A stretch of 64,000 bases of DNA, from positions 101,572,515 through 101,636,514 of the forward strand of contig NC_073746.1 of NCBI RefSeq assembly GCF_029784135.1, given 5' to 3'. How positions within the stretch are numbered: the first letter of the stretch is position 1; every line of letters starts with the position of its first letter. Made by a program: the position numbers and the translations under genes. The DNA comes from Toxorhynchites rutilus septentrionalis. Taxonomy: Eukaryota; Arthropoda; Insecta; Diptera; Culicidae. Positions 32,644-43,657 of this stretch are shown here, in pieces. Under the pieces are notes generated by a model. That model saw nothing but the letters and a program-made list of their open reading frames with translations. It made no database searches and was not told where the DNA came from.

Positions 32644-34360
32644 TCGTTGAACACAAATTCTGTCAGTGAACACAGTGATTGATGAGCGATTATTTAAGAT
32701 TTAAATAATGAGTACATGAAAAAAAAAACAAACAAAAAACATCTGACGTCACTGAACGTTCAGCCCACCCTTGTAGCTAATTATTTTGATTGTGATACAT
32801 TCACTATCACGAAACAACTTTGAACTCGATGTAGAACATACAATAACGATCACTTATATATTGTATTCTAATGACAGGGGTATTCCAGGAGAGCTGCCAG
32901 TTGATGATTCCCGACGAAAAACACATTCATCTCTCTATTTCTGAAGCAGGGAAATAATGGATTTTTATATGATGGTATTCCGGCATGTTGGCCAAGCTTC
33001 ACTAATTTCTAACATTCACTTCTCCCTGCTGTTGTTTGATGTTGTTTTCGATTGGCTCTGTCGGAGCTTAAGCTAAGCGAGAGCGAAACAAGAGAGCAGC
33101 TTCTGAAAAAAACACCATCAAAATAAAAGAGCAAAAACGCTATCGAAATTTGCAATATTTTTCTTTTTTTTTTCGGTCTCAACTTGGAAAACGACATATA
33201 ACTCTATCGCGAACGACACTTCATAACTTTCGGAACACTTCGGACCTAAATTTTCCTCAAATGGTGATATTTTGCACAAATTAATTTGAAAAAACTCGAC
33301 GTTCGACGGTTAAGCAACAGCTCCTCACCGAAAACTCTGTTCGTCCCGCTTTTCACTAGTTATAAAATATATTTTTTATACAAAAACATCACATTAAAAT
33401 ACATTGTTGAGTTAATACATATATATAGTTCACAAAAAAAAGAAAATGTTTATTTTTCATAATTTTGCATGTATCACTGCTTTTTCAAGGAAAAATAATT
33501 CCGACCAGTACGACAACCATGCCCAAATTTAATACGACCGAAAAGGGTTAAAAAAGAAAACTTAGGCCCTTTTCAAAAAATAATCTTATTCTTTTTTTGA
33601 AGATTTCAAGTATGCAAAGTTGCTTAAATGACCAATGAGATTACACCCATAATGGTTCACTGCTATCTGAGATGGTACTGTCAACTTCTTGGCATGAAAT
33701 TCGTCAAATGCTCTTGATGCGGCCTAATGAAAAACCTAGCAGGAGCAAAAATGTGCTCAACGTGTATATATTTTTTTTTTTGGGTTGAACAAAGCTGACT
33801 GTTTCGTTGGCATTATAAAAAAAATTAAATAAAATGCAAAAAGTCAAAATCTTCGACCATATGCCTTCATTCAAAATTATATTGTTGAATTAAACCAAGC
33901 ATCATTTTGAATGCATTTTTTCTACATAAAAAAATTATGCATGTTCTTAGGAAAAGTTAGAAAAAGTGTTGGTCCCTGTATCGTGTGCAACCAGGAATAA
34001 AAAAAAAACAAAGTAACCACAAGGTGGGCAGTTAAATCCAGAATTCGTTTACGAGCTTGCGCTGATGTCTCCAAAATAGAACATCCCCGCACGCGCCACC
34101 ATTCGCACGACCTCAGGGAACGGGCGGATGGTAGCAGCAGCCGCCTGCCAGAACCAGAACAAGCGCGACCCATCTAATGTATTATAATTAATTTCATATG
34201 TAGATCAGACTTTTTCGCGAGGCGCTTGCAGAAGTCAAGCCACAACGTTTCCCCTTTGGCCGGCGACCAAGGAAAAAAATGGATGCTGCATCGGAACACG
34301 GGCTAAGCGGGAGCAGATGATCAGAACCGGATAGAATATGGGGGCTAGTCTATCATTGAT
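32644..34360. other. No recognised gene upstream of the first cuticle gene
   Basis: Contains the partial duplicate of 29935-30020 at 32686-32830, then AT-rich sequence with no supported feature. From about 34200 the sequence becomes more GC-rich, consistent with a proximal promoter region. Confidence 0.45.
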
Positions 34361-34366
34361 CCATTC

Positions 34367-34407
34367 TATATAAGCCTCCCCGGAGTGGAGATGATACTGC
34401 ATTCAAT
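34367..34407 (+). promoter_or_regulatory. Core promoter of the first cuticular protein gene
   Basis: TATATAAG at 34367-34374 is followed about 30-35 bases later by an initiator-like 'attcaat' (34401-34407). The predicted leader from there to the ATG at 34462 is about 60 bases and unspliced. The arrangement repeats at the second cuticle gene. Confidence 0.75.
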
Positions 34408-34461
34408 CCTCTGCCACGACGGAGTATAGATTTGGAAGTTTAACTTTCGCATAGCTTAAAA

Positions 34462-35658
34462 ATGAAGTATATGATCTTGGTGAGTAGTTCAAAGTGCAGC
34501 GGTGGAATTCGAAGCAGCATTCAATGGCTCTGAGTGATGGTTTTCGAGCGTAGCTCTAGTGGTTGATTTTGCCGATGTGGGAAAGTAATTTATTGGCTGT
34601 CACAAAACACTAAACATCGAACATATTGGATTTCATGGAAAAATCAAAATTCGCTGATTCGGAGGATATAACTTAAGCCATCGTTCAATATATAAACAGT
34701 TCGAATAAAAATCAATGTTATTGTTGCTATCCAAATTCCAAGTTCAAAGTGGTAGAATTGGTATAAATATGAGTTGTTGTTACAGCTGGCGCTTGTGGGC
34801 TGCGCACTCGCCCAAACTTTCCGTAAACCCGTTAACGTCAACGTCAACGTCAACGATGGTCGCTATTATGGTGATGATCGTGGCAAATACAACGATGGAA
34901 AATACCGCCCAGATAACAGTGGCGCCTACCGTCCTGATGATTCCGGAAAATACTCTGGCTCATACGACCCATACTTGTAGGATGCAATCGCAGTGTTTTG
35001 GATTCATGGGCAATAGGAGATAATCGTGACTATTTTTCTTATTCAGGCACGGTAAATACGGCGTCGGTGGACAAGGCGGTGCCGGTGGTGCTGGATCTGG
35101 ATTCGGTGGAAAGGGAGGCCAAGGAGGTGCTGGTTCGGGTGCTGGTTTGAGTGCAGGTAAGTGCAAAATACTGTTGTCAACAAAATTCCATTCTGACATT
35201 CACTCTTACTATTGATGATTTAAGGCTTTGGAAAGGGCACTGGTGGAAATAAATTCGGCACCGGTGTCCCGGCCAAGGTTGTGTCAGTTGTTCCAGTAGT
35301 AGCCCCACCAAAGCCACTGAAGCTCAAGCAGTCTTCCTCCGGCAGCGGCGAAGGATTCGATCGCATCAAAGAACAGCTCAAAGAGTACAACGAGGACGGA
35401 TACTACTATCGTTATCTGACCGAGAAAGACACTCAAGTTGCTGAAACCGGCCGCATCGAGGAACGCAACACCGATAACGAAACCCTTCGCGCCAAGGGCT
35501 TCTTCGAATATGTTGGAACTGATGGTGTCCAGTACCGTGTGGACTACACCGCCGATGAGAACGGATTCGTCCCAGTCGGTGCTCATCTGCCAGTTGCTCC
35601 ACCAGTCCCAGAACAGATTGCACGAGCGCTCGAATACGTCAGAAGACTGCAGCAGTAA
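34462..35658 (+). CDS. RR-1 cuticular protein (CPR family), 4 exons, 250 aa
   Basis: Exons are 34462-34479, 34786-34976, 35047-35156 and 35225-35658; all introns are GT-AG (phases 0, 2, 1) and the joined frame is open. The product is a secreted structural protein of the cuticle that binds chitin. Residues 1-16 (MKYMILLALVGCALAQ) are a signal peptide. Then come an NVNVNV stretch and [14 protein letters not shown] repeats, a Gly-rich segment (about residues 75-115, exon 3), a Lys/Ser linker and an extended Rebers-Riddiford domain (about 161-235). The domain contains YNEDGYYYRY, AKGFFEYVGTDGVQYRVDY, then ADENGFVPVGAHLP. The ATG is chosen because the six-codon first exon is typical of CPR genes and follows a TATA promoter. 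The exact family member is not assigned. The second gene at 49695 is its paralogue. Confidence 0.95.
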
Positions 35659-35774
35659 GACCAGTTCAGTCATTGTACATAGACTTCCTCCACTTCTTTC
35701 TTTTGTATACATTCAGTCAGCGACAATCTATACGCCATTATTTGTGTTCTTTTAAGTAGTTTAAAACTATTTAA

Positions 35775-35780
35775 AATAAA
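35775..35780 (+). terminator. Poly(A) signal of the first cuticle gene
   Basis: AATAAA lies about 115 bases after the stop codon, with no other hexamer closer. Confidence 0.7.
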
Positions 35781-35999
35781 CCAATGTAATTTTTAAGACA
35801 GCCACAAATCAATTGATTTCCGAAAATCCTATGTCCCATGTTCAACAAGATTTAACGGGAAGTGCTGTCATTCGAATACTGAATATCAGATGTATTGGGT
35901 TGCCCGGAAATTTCGCGCAGATTTTAATTTAAATAGGAAACTATGCATATATTCAAATATTTATATGTGCCGTTCTGTTTAATAAGATTTCGTCATCTA

Positions 36000-36727
36000 C
36001 GAGGGTCACTATTTATATTTCGGGAATAGGAACAAAAACAAATAGTTAAGCTGCGAATATATTTTTATTGTTTTTCAAAGTACTCGCCACGATGATCGAT
36101 ACACTTTTGCATGCGCTTAAACCAATTTTCAAAGCATTTATTCCAATCGACACGAGCCTTTTTTTGAGCGATTGTCAAATTATGTGGGATCCAACGTGAA
36201 CATAATTTTCGCACAACTAAGTGTTCATATAAAATCGAATATATGCTGGTAGAACTAATGCTTAGGGATGCCTCAATCTCACAATAGGTTACATGACGAT
36301 CTTGCCTAATCATTTCGTGCACAGCATCGATGTTTTCTGGCACTACAGTCGATTTTGGACGACCTTCACGAAACTCGTCGGACAGCGAACTACGACCACG
36401 ATTGAATTCACTATACCAGCGATACACAGTGGTTTTTGATGGAGCTTCATCGCCAAAAGTCAAATTAAGTTGATTGACGCACTCTTGTTGTGATAATCCA
36501 CGTCGAAAGTCGTAAAAAATCATCGCACGAAAATGTTCACGATTCAGTTCCATTTTTTTGCCGAGACCAAACTTTCAACTAATTATAAAATAAACAAATA
36601 GCGTCCGTATGACAAAATGTTCTGAGTACGTATATCGTCAAAAATGTCAAACTTTACGATGGAACCGTCAGATGGACTCACATGACATCAGTGTTGCCAA
36701 TTCCCGAAATATAAATAGTGACCCTCG
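36000..36727 (-). mobile_element. Internally deleted mariner element, 728 bp, intact TIRs
   Basis: The terminal inverted repeats are about 28 bp and perfect: CGAGGGTCACTATTTATATT, then TCGGGAAT, on the left, and the exact complement on the right. TA target duplications are at 35998-35999 and 36728-36729. Full-length mariners are about 1.3 kb, so roughly 0.5-0.6 kb is missing from the middle. The perfect TIRs suggest a fairly recent insertion. Confidence 0.93.
36065..36553 (-). CDS. Deletion-derived mariner transposase remnant, 162 aa, open
   Basis: The frame starts MELNREHFRAMIFYDFRRGL and includes both helix-turn-helix regions: the one ending KTTVYRWYSEFNRG and the one around TYCEIEASLSISSTSIYSIL. 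It continues through the linker RWIPHNLTIAQKKARVDW. It then jumps directly to the C-terminal block CFENWFKRMQKCIDHRGEYF. The DD34D catalytic core is absent, yet the frame is preserved across the junction. Normal length is near 345 aa. The product could still bind the TIRs but not cut DNA. I call it CDS because it is open from its natural start to its natural stop; expression is unknown. Confidence 0.85.
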   Translation of the reverse strand: MELNREHFRAMIFYDFRRGLSQQECVNQLNLTFGDEAPSKTTVYRWYSEFNRGRSSLSDEFREGRPKSTVVPENIDAVHEMIRQDRHVTYCEIEASLSISSTSIYSILYEHLVVRKLCSRWIPHNLTIAQKKARVDWNKCFENWFKRMQKCIDHRGEYFEKQ

Positions 36728-36729
36728 TA

Positions 36730-37343
36730 TCACGCAGCACAAGGATTCAATTCTGCATGAACTTGTTGGTTTTTCGTCCAAAAAAGTTTAATAATAAGGC
36801 GTCCTATCTGGTTAGTATTGCGGGTAGAATAGCACATCCCTGTCAACCTCAAAAAAAATATCATGTTCTCCAAAGTTTGGCATTGCTCTGGTCGACAGGA
36901 TACGACGCCTTTTTTATTGACTTATTTCGGATGTTTGTCCTGGATTGTGAGGAGTACTTGGTGGAATTTATCGATAAGTCGCTTGGTACGAGCTCATAAT
37001 ACAAAATTCCTTTACAATCTCAATCTCAATCTTTCCAATCCTTCTATCCCAATCTCATACAGAGAATGGATTTCTGAAGGTGAAAACCAGCTTCGGGGTA
37101 GTTCGTTTCGCTTTTTCCAAGAAGTTTCGTCGCTCAACATTGTTGGGACCGATCCATTTCTCATCACCCATCACGTCTTTGCTTTTTTGAAATGAGTTGT
37201 AGATAGAAGTACGTTCTTAAAATAAATCATGAATAGTTACTTTTCATATCGCTTATTAATCGGAGGAAGAATTGTTACCTGAAATATAAAATTTGAACCC
37301 ATGGACAATATCCAATTGTGCGAAAGTTCGATTTGGATGATAT
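36730..37343. other. No recognised feature
   Basis: AT-rich sequence with frames at 36718-37195 that show no domain or splice context. Confidence 0.4.
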
Positions 37344-37510
37344 TTTTTTATAATTCGTTTATTTTTACAGGCTCATTTACATAAGTTTTAAGGTGCCTTC
37401 TCATTTATATTTTTATAACTATTCATAAACAATTTTCTTAAATCTATGGTTAGTAAGGTGGAAAATCGATTACTCGCGGTCTACTCGAGTTTATGTAGAA
37501 GGGTGACAAT
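37344..37510 (-). mobile_element. LINE 3' UTR stub
   Basis: Matches the last 170 bases of the LINE 3' UTR ('ttaattcg-tttatttttacaggctc' to 'tactcgagttta...gggtgaca', as at 52640-52810). It is cut off exactly where the histone-derived unit at 37511 begins. Confidence 0.8.
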
Positions 37511-37872
37511 TTTTGACGTAGGATTACGTCTTTCGGGAACATATTGGGGTACAAATTGAAAAATGAAAATCGATCGCATCGTGAAAAATGTCCAATTTCA
37601 AACGCTTGTTACTCATTCATTTCATGATGGATTGATGAGATTTTTGCATCAAACGATTACGGCACTCCATAACAATTTTTCACATTGAATAAAATAGTAT
37701 ATATCATATAACTAACTATCGAACAATTGGATAAATTCAACCCCTATCCAAACAGAGATACCCAATCCTGATTGGTCGAAATTGACGTCATTTCTTTTTC
37801 GCGCCTGATTCGTTCTCTCACCGGCAAGCTGCTGGCAATCGAGTAGGAGGCGCCTACTTCACACATACCAAA

Positions 37873-37882
37873 TGATATAAAA
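37873..37882 (+). promoter_or_regulatory. Relic histone H4-type promoter (TATA)
   Basis: 'tgatataaaagg' lies after an ATTGG box (37772) and before a leader rich in AGC triplets. Equivalent boxes are at 39790 (direct) and 40712 (inverted), so three promoters are present in the unit. Confidence 0.5.
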
Positions 37883-38476
37883 GGAAGGAGCATTCGTGGA
37901 TCTCATTCATTCTTACAACGGACGTGGAACGGACAACAACAAGTGGAGAGCAGCAGCAGTGAAAGCGGCTAATATATAGGCGAGCATTGAAGTTGAGCGG
38001 TCAAAATGCGAGCTGTGTCTCACATCGAGCTTCTATGGCAGCATAAGCAGCGGTAAACAGTAGCAACGGTTGTTGAAACCGGTCTACTACTAGTGGCAGC
38101 AGCAAACATCACGAGCGGATCGTTTCAGGCACGCTCTCTCCGTCAGAAGTGCGAGAACGTTTCTTGGCATCGTGAAAGTGCAGTATCGAATCTGAGCGGC
38201 CAACAATTGAGATGTGTCTCACATAAGTGGCAGTAGCAGCAGCAGCGGCGGTAAACATCGAGGCTGAACCTCAACAATCGAGCTGTGTCTCGCATCGGTC
38301 CACTACTGTTGGCAACGACAAACATCATGAGTAGAGAGTTTCAGGCATGCTCTCTTTGTCTACTGCTGCTGCTGCTGCTGCTACTCAGTCAGATTTCTCA
38401 TTCTTGTTGGACGCTCAGATCGATAAACATATGTGTTTCTAGTGTGCATTGCTGGTACTCCTGTTCACATCAACCA

Positions 38477-38625
38477 ATACAATTGGATGCGGTTATGGAG
38501 GTAAAGGAGACAAAGGATCCGGTTGAGGAAGAGTGTATCGCAAGGTTCCACATGACAACATCCAGTGTATCAAGCCCGCTATCCGTTGTTTAGCTCACCG
38601 TGATGGTGTCAACGAAACCCTTGCA
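38477..38625 (+). pseudogene. Histone H4 pseudogene a
   Basis: After 'acatcaacca' the frame reads IGCGYGGKGDKGSG, stop, then VYRKVPHDNIQCIKPAIRCL and AHRDGVNE. It aligns with the H4 N-terminal half (GRGKGGKGLGKGG, then [28 protein letters not shown]), with a small deletion and a stop. The rest of H4 is missing and the sequence passes straight into an H1-like tail. Confidence 0.87.
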
Positions 38626-38639
38626 AACCGACGCACAGA

Positions 38640-38727
38640 AGCCGAAGATGCCAAAGCCAAGGAAAGCAGCAGCGACTCCGAAAAAACTACCGCTGCCAAA
38701 AAGTTAACAACTGCTACATCCGACTGA
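38640..38727 (+). pseudogene. Histone H1 C-terminal tail remnant
   Basis: One frame reads KPKMPKPRKAAATPKK and, after a single frame change, KTTAAKKLTTATSD and stop. The Lys/Ala/Pro composition is that of a linker histone tail. It is followed 50 bases later by a histone stem-loop, where H1 transcripts end. Confidence 0.6.
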
Positions 38728-38777
38728 AACCTCACATTAGAACGCAGCAGATTCCGTACAACCCATTTAACCATTCC

Positions 38778-38793
38778 AGTCCTTTTCAGGACT
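38778..38793 (+). promoter_or_regulatory. Histone 3' stem-loop
   Basis: AGTCCTTTTCAGGACT forms a perfect 6-bp stem with the TTTC loop, and 'gaaacgaaagagttt' follows at the distance of the purine-rich U7-binding element. Only the outermost stem pair differs from consensus. Confidence 0.8.
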
Positions 38794-38958
38794 TTCGATA
38801 TTGCTTTGAAACGAAAGAGTTTAATTTATTGTTTTCCACTTATCATAAAAATGATATAAAACTACGATCAAAAATACTGTTTACTTTTACATTTTCTTTG
38901 ATCATGTGCAACTAACAGGAAACTTATCACGTCAGAAACATACTTTCCATCAACCAAC

Positions 38959-38985
38959 CTGACTGGATGCGGTAAGGGAGGCGAA
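38959..38985 (+). pseudogene. Histone H4 N-terminus remnant b
   Basis: After 'catcaaccaac' the sequence CTG ACT GGA TGC GGT AAG GGA GGC encodes the H4 start TGCGKGG with the initiator ATG changed to CTG. Only a few codons remain. Confidence 0.6.
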
Positions 38986-39170
38986 TGACATATGTATGCA
39001 TATATGTATAGCGAAACGGCTCCGGTCATGCCTCAAGGAATTTTCTAAAATAATATTTTGCCGATGCCTTTGCGCGAAATACACGAGCGAGTAGCACCAT
39101 AATAGCAAATCAAATGTCGAAGTTCGTGATATGGGTGCGTTCATCGCTATTCGGTTCGGCGTCGGTTTAA

Positions 39171-39356
39171 CCCTTTCATTACGGCAGTGTGCTCCGCCGA
39201 AGTGCTACCCCTGTACGGAGCACTGCGCCGAAAAGTATGCACATCGCGCTGGTGTGATCGAAGAGCAGTATGAATTTCATGTCGTCTAAAGACGACGCTC
39301 GTACACACAGCTCGTCGCGCGAATGTCGTCTATAGACGACGCTCGTAACGGAAGGG
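39171..39356. mobile_element. piggyBac-type MITE with TTAA target duplication
   Basis: CCCTTTCATTACGG at the left and the complement of CGTAACGGAAGGG at the right are the terminal repeats, flanked by TTAA at 39167-39170 and 39357-39360. The interior carries repeated 'gtcgtctaaagacgacgctcgt'-like hairpins. At 186 bp it is non-autonomous. Confidence 0.85.
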
Positions 39357-40397
39357 TTAACCATCCATAACTACGCTTGGCAACATTGACATCTGGCAAT
39401 TTTCATATAAGATTTTTCCCCCGCATGTTAAAAGTGGTTTTTCATGTACATAAAAGCGCAGCGTAGTATGTCAACTGCTTCCCGGTTAGAAAATAAATGA
39501 GCGACCCGTCCAATTTCAAACGCTTATTGCTCATTCATTTCATGATGGATTGATGAGATGTTTGCATCATACGTTGTCGGCACTCCATAATAATTTTTCA
39601 CGTTGAATAAAATAATATATATCATGTAACTAACAATCGAACAATTAAAAAATCTCAACCACTATCCAAACAGAAGATACCTAGGCCTGATTGATCGAAA
39701 TTGACGTCATTTCTTTTTCGCGCCTGATTCGTTCGTTCACCGGCAAGCTGCATGACAATCAAGTAGGAGGCGCCTACTTCACACATACTAAATGATATAA
39801 AAGGAAGGAGCGTTCGTGGATTTTATTCATTTTTACAACGGACGTGGAACGGACAACAGTGGAGAGCAGCAGCAGTGGACGCGGCTAATATATAGACGAG
39901 CATCGAAGCTGTGTGGTCAATAGGCTAGCTGTGCCTCACATCAAGCTTCTATGGCAGTATAAGCAGCGACAAACTACTACTACTCTACTAGTGGCAGCAG
40001 CAAGCATCGCGAGCGGAGCATTTCGGGCACGCTCTCTCCATCAGAAGTGCGAGCACACGCTTCTTGGAATCGTGAAAGTGCAGCAGTGAACTTCAAGACG
40101 AGCATCGAATCTGAGCGGCCAACAATTGAGCTGTGTCTCATATCGAACTTAAGTGGCAGTAGCAGCAGCAGCGGCGGTAAACATCGAGGCCTAACATCAA
40201 CAATCGAGCTGTGTCCCGCATCGGTCCAGTACTGATGGCAACAGCAAACATCAGGAGCAGAAAGTTTCAGGCATGTTCTCTCTTTCTGCTGATGCTGCTG
40301 CTCAGTCAGATTTCTCATTTTGATCGACGCTCAGATCGGTAAACATATATATTTTTAGTGTTTTAAGTGTGGTCACATCAGATCAACATCAACCAAC

Positions 40398-40527
40398 ATG
40401 ACTTCATGCGGCAAGGAAGGCAAAGGAGGATCGGTGCGTATCGCAAGGTTCAACATGACAATATCCAGTGTATCAAACTCGCTATTCGCCGTTTAGCTCG
40501 ACGTGATGGTGTCAACGAAAACCACTA
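40398..40527 (+). pseudogene. Histone H4 pseudogene c
   Basis: ATG at 40398 opens MTSCGKEGKGG. After a frame change the reading is VYRKVQHDNIQCIKLAIRRL and ARRDGVNEN, again the H4 N-terminal half. The copy ends at the same place in the protein as copy a. It lies just before the inverted promoter arm at 40549. Confidence 0.87.
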
Positions 40528-41164
40528 AAATAACGGATAGCGGGTCGTTGCTGCCATAGAAGCTCGATGTGAGACACAGCTCGCATTTTGACCGCTCAAC
40601 TTCAATGCTCGCCTATATATTAGCCGCTTTCACTGCTGCTGCTCTCCACTTGTTGTTGTCCGTTCCACGTCCGTTGTAAGAATGAATGAGATCCACGAAT
40701 GCTCCTTCCTTTTATATCATTTGGTATGTGTGAAGTAGGCGCCTCCTACTCGATTGCCAGCAGCTTGCCGGTGAGAGAACGAATCAGGCGCGAAAAAGAA
40801 ATGACGTCAATTTCGACCAATCAGGACTGGGTATCTCTATTTGGATAGGGGTTGAATTCATCCAATTGTTCGATAGTTAGTTATATGATATATACTATTT
40901 TATTCAATGTGAAAAATTGTTATGGAGTGCCGTAATCGTTTGATGCAAAAATCTCATCAATCCATCATGAAATGAATGAGTAACAAGCGTTTGAAATTGG
41001 ACATTTTTCACGATGCGATCGATTTTCATTTTTCAATTTGTACCCCAACATGTTCCCGAAAGACGTAATCCTATGTCAAAACAAACTGTTTCTTGATTAA
41101 ATTTATGAAAAAATGTCAAATGTAAAATGTAAAAAAAAATAATACTCGATATGGACGTTAAAAT

Positions 41165-42027
41165 ATGATAATATGATATACAGGTTTTAGGGTCGATAGA
41201 TACTCCTCCCCCCTCTATAAGAGGGTGCTACCATACAAATAAAACACCAATTTCAGCATAACTAGGGAACTAATCAAACAAATTGAGCCAAATTTGGCAT
41301 GTGGAGATTTTAGGGGGCATTCGAATGCAACACAAATTTCTGCATAACTCGAGAACTAATCAAGCAAGTGGAGCCAAACTTGGCATGTGAGGATTTTTGT
41401 GTGCGAGAAATGTTTCTTTGATGGTTTGACGTACCTTCCTCCTCTGAAAGGAGAAGGAGGGTGCCATAAAAATACTACACATATCATCAACCATATTAAA
41501 AAAATAATTGATAATTTTCGGAAAACTCTGAAGAACAATAGGAAAATTCGGAAAATAGAATTCCCAAATGTTCTACAATTACTTCATGATAGGCGTCCTT
41601 AGTGCATTCGATGTTTGCGCTAACGGAATTAATCTTTGCTCGAAAGTGGAAATGGATTTTCAGGTGAAAAAACGCACTGCTCTATCTTCTAACTATATGA
41701 ACAAAAATGAATCGCCGAATGTGTTGGTAAGCGCAAAACTCGAGAGAAGAATAGCTCAATTTGAGATGTCTTCATTTTATTACTTTTTCTGTATCAAACA
41801 TGTATTCCATGTAACGGAGAAACATGTCATTTGCAAGTAATTGAAGAAGTTTTGGTAGAAGTACTAGGAAATTTATAGTAGAAGAAAATTATAAAGAGTC
41901 TATTAGAAGATCAATCAATGAATAGTTCTGCGATTGAATCCACGAACGTTCGCTTAGTAAGGAAACGTGAATGTTTAAAAGTATTCATATCCATTTTGGG
42001 CGGGACGAAGTTTGTCGAGTCAGCTAG
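41165..42027 (+). mobile_element. Helitron remnant with 3' end
   Basis: Copies of 'gagaactaatcaagcaagtgg' and 'ggcatgtggagattttaggg' at 41175-41400 match the 28.4-kb Helitron. The 3' end GCGGGACGAAGTTTGTCGAG then TCAGCTAG with following T is at 42027. The hairpin has one mismatch relative to the copy at 28828. Confidence 0.65.
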
Positions 42028-42392
42028 TTCATAATAAAAATAACGCTACGGTTGCGTTTATACGTAATTACTTTTTTTACAAACTCTTTCCACATTTTTG
42101 TTTATTTTTCTTTATTTTACCTGCTTCATTTTCGAAGAATACCCAAACCCCTTTTGCATTTCTAAATTATCTCCAAGACTCAAAGAACAACACGGAAAGG
42201 AACGAAGACCTGTTAATTGTGCCTACATTAATTCCTAAAACCAAATCAGCGAAGACTCCCGCATCATTTTCAAATATCCTCATTAAATTTTTCATTTTAC
42301 TGCATATTTTTGTTGCTCTCTCTTGTTGTGTTGATTGAATCTGATCTATTATCAGGAGATTAGACAAAACTTATAACCCGATTTGTCTTCAT

Positions 42393-42533
42393 TCGGTAAA
42401 CGTTACATTTGGGTGAATGTTGCATTCGGGTGAATGTTGCATTCGGGTGAATATTATTCGGGTATTAGTTACATTCGAGTAAATGTGCTTCGGGTAAACG
42501 TGTTTCGGGCGAATGGTATTCGAGTATATGTTA
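42393..42533. repeat. Short tandem array 'attcgggtgaatgtt'
   Basis: About seven degenerate copies of a 16-20 base unit (cattcgggtgaatgttg and variants). No coding sense is evident. Confidence 0.85.
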
Positions 42534-42539
42534 CGCAAC

Positions 42540-43007
42540 CGTTTTTGACACTAAAGTAATTTTTGTGAAGAGTGTATGCATTTTAGCATGAACTTTCATT
42601 GGAGATGAAAGCTCGTAGCTCGGAATCATTTAGTTGTGTAGAATGTTGGAACATTGATTTGTTCGCAACCAGCAAGATACCAGAAAACGAATATCACGAT
42701 GTTTTGTTTCAAATCGTCAAGAAATGAATAATTTCATTTTCTATGCGAGAAAACGGTTCGAAGTATCCCTCGATATTAATTTTTTCGTTAAAATCTCATT
42801 TTATTTTATTTTTAAAACTATTTGATTGTCTGCATACGTTTTTATTATAATAATGGTTCCACCTCATTCCCTACAAAGGTTTCAGCCGGACGAGTTATCT
42901 TTAAGATGATTAGTTATAATAATTTACTTTTGTATTATCAATCTGAACCAGTGATTAAGATAGAATAAAAATAAAACGGGCTGGTTGTGCTACAGAAATA
43001 GGAGCTA
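42540..43007. other. No recognised feature
   Basis: AT-rich sequence without supported genes or repeats. Confidence 0.4.
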
Positions 43008-43657
43008 AAGGGCCTGGCTTGGTAAGGAAGTAAAAAGTACCCCAAACCAAATCACCCGTTCTGTTGAAAATAGTGTATAGGGTACCAAACAAGAAATTTT
43101 AACTATTTTATTGAACCCCTATGAGGTTCACCACAGGATCTATGGTAAAAACGTACTTTTCAATTTTTTGCACACCATTCTTATTAGCTTCGAGATAAAA
43201 ATTTGAAAAAATCCTGAAAGTGCGTCTTACTATGGTGTATCAATGAATATTATCCAAAAAAAATTTCATCAAAAATTGGAGTACCAAAAAAAATCTTGAA
43301 ATATTTAAAAAAAAAATTGGGTGATTTAGATATTCAGTACTAGAGTAATGCGGGGCAAAGATGCGCATTGGCCATTTTGAAGCAAACGAGCAAACGAGCA
43401 TGAAAGTGGCAAAAAGTTATGAGGTAGTTTTGCGATGTTTTGATCTAATTTTTCCAGTTTTGGAGATGACGATTGACTTACCTAAAATAACTGAAAAGTT
43501 CGAAACTACACTGTCAAGGAACCCATTATTCTATAGTAGATGATAGTGCGTATTCGTTTTTGTGGAAAAGTTCAAGAGCTTTTTTAAAAAATTCGATTAG
43601 TTCAAATATTGCTTGTGGGGCAAAGGTGCGCAGTGGCTGTGGGGCAAAGGTGCGCAG

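Larger units (their letters stand above)
37511..41081. repeat. Histone H4/H1-type unit with 533-bp inverted promoter arms
   Basis: The outer arms 37511-38043 and 40549-41081 pair with the constant sum 78592 and only scattered mismatches. Each starts with TTTTGACGTAGGATTACGTC (or a one-base variant) and carries an inverted CCAAT box and the 'gatataaaagg' TATA. Inside, 37588-38520 is repeated in direct orientation at 39508-40430. Histone H4 remnants and an H1 tail lie between. A piggyBac MITE sits in the middle. The usual right-end motif is absent; its place is taken by an inverted left arm. Confidence 0.8.

Noticed and set aside
35284..35712. 142-aa minus-strand open frame
   Set aside because: It is the antisense of the last exon of the first cuticle gene.
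38143..38593. Open frames with Leu/Cys runs on both strands
   Set aside because: They come from AGC/GCT triplet repeats in the relic histone leader and have no homology or splice support.
42393..42533. CRISPR-like array of short repeats
   Set aside because: Repeats are contiguous and degenerate with no unique spacers, and the genome is eukaryotic.
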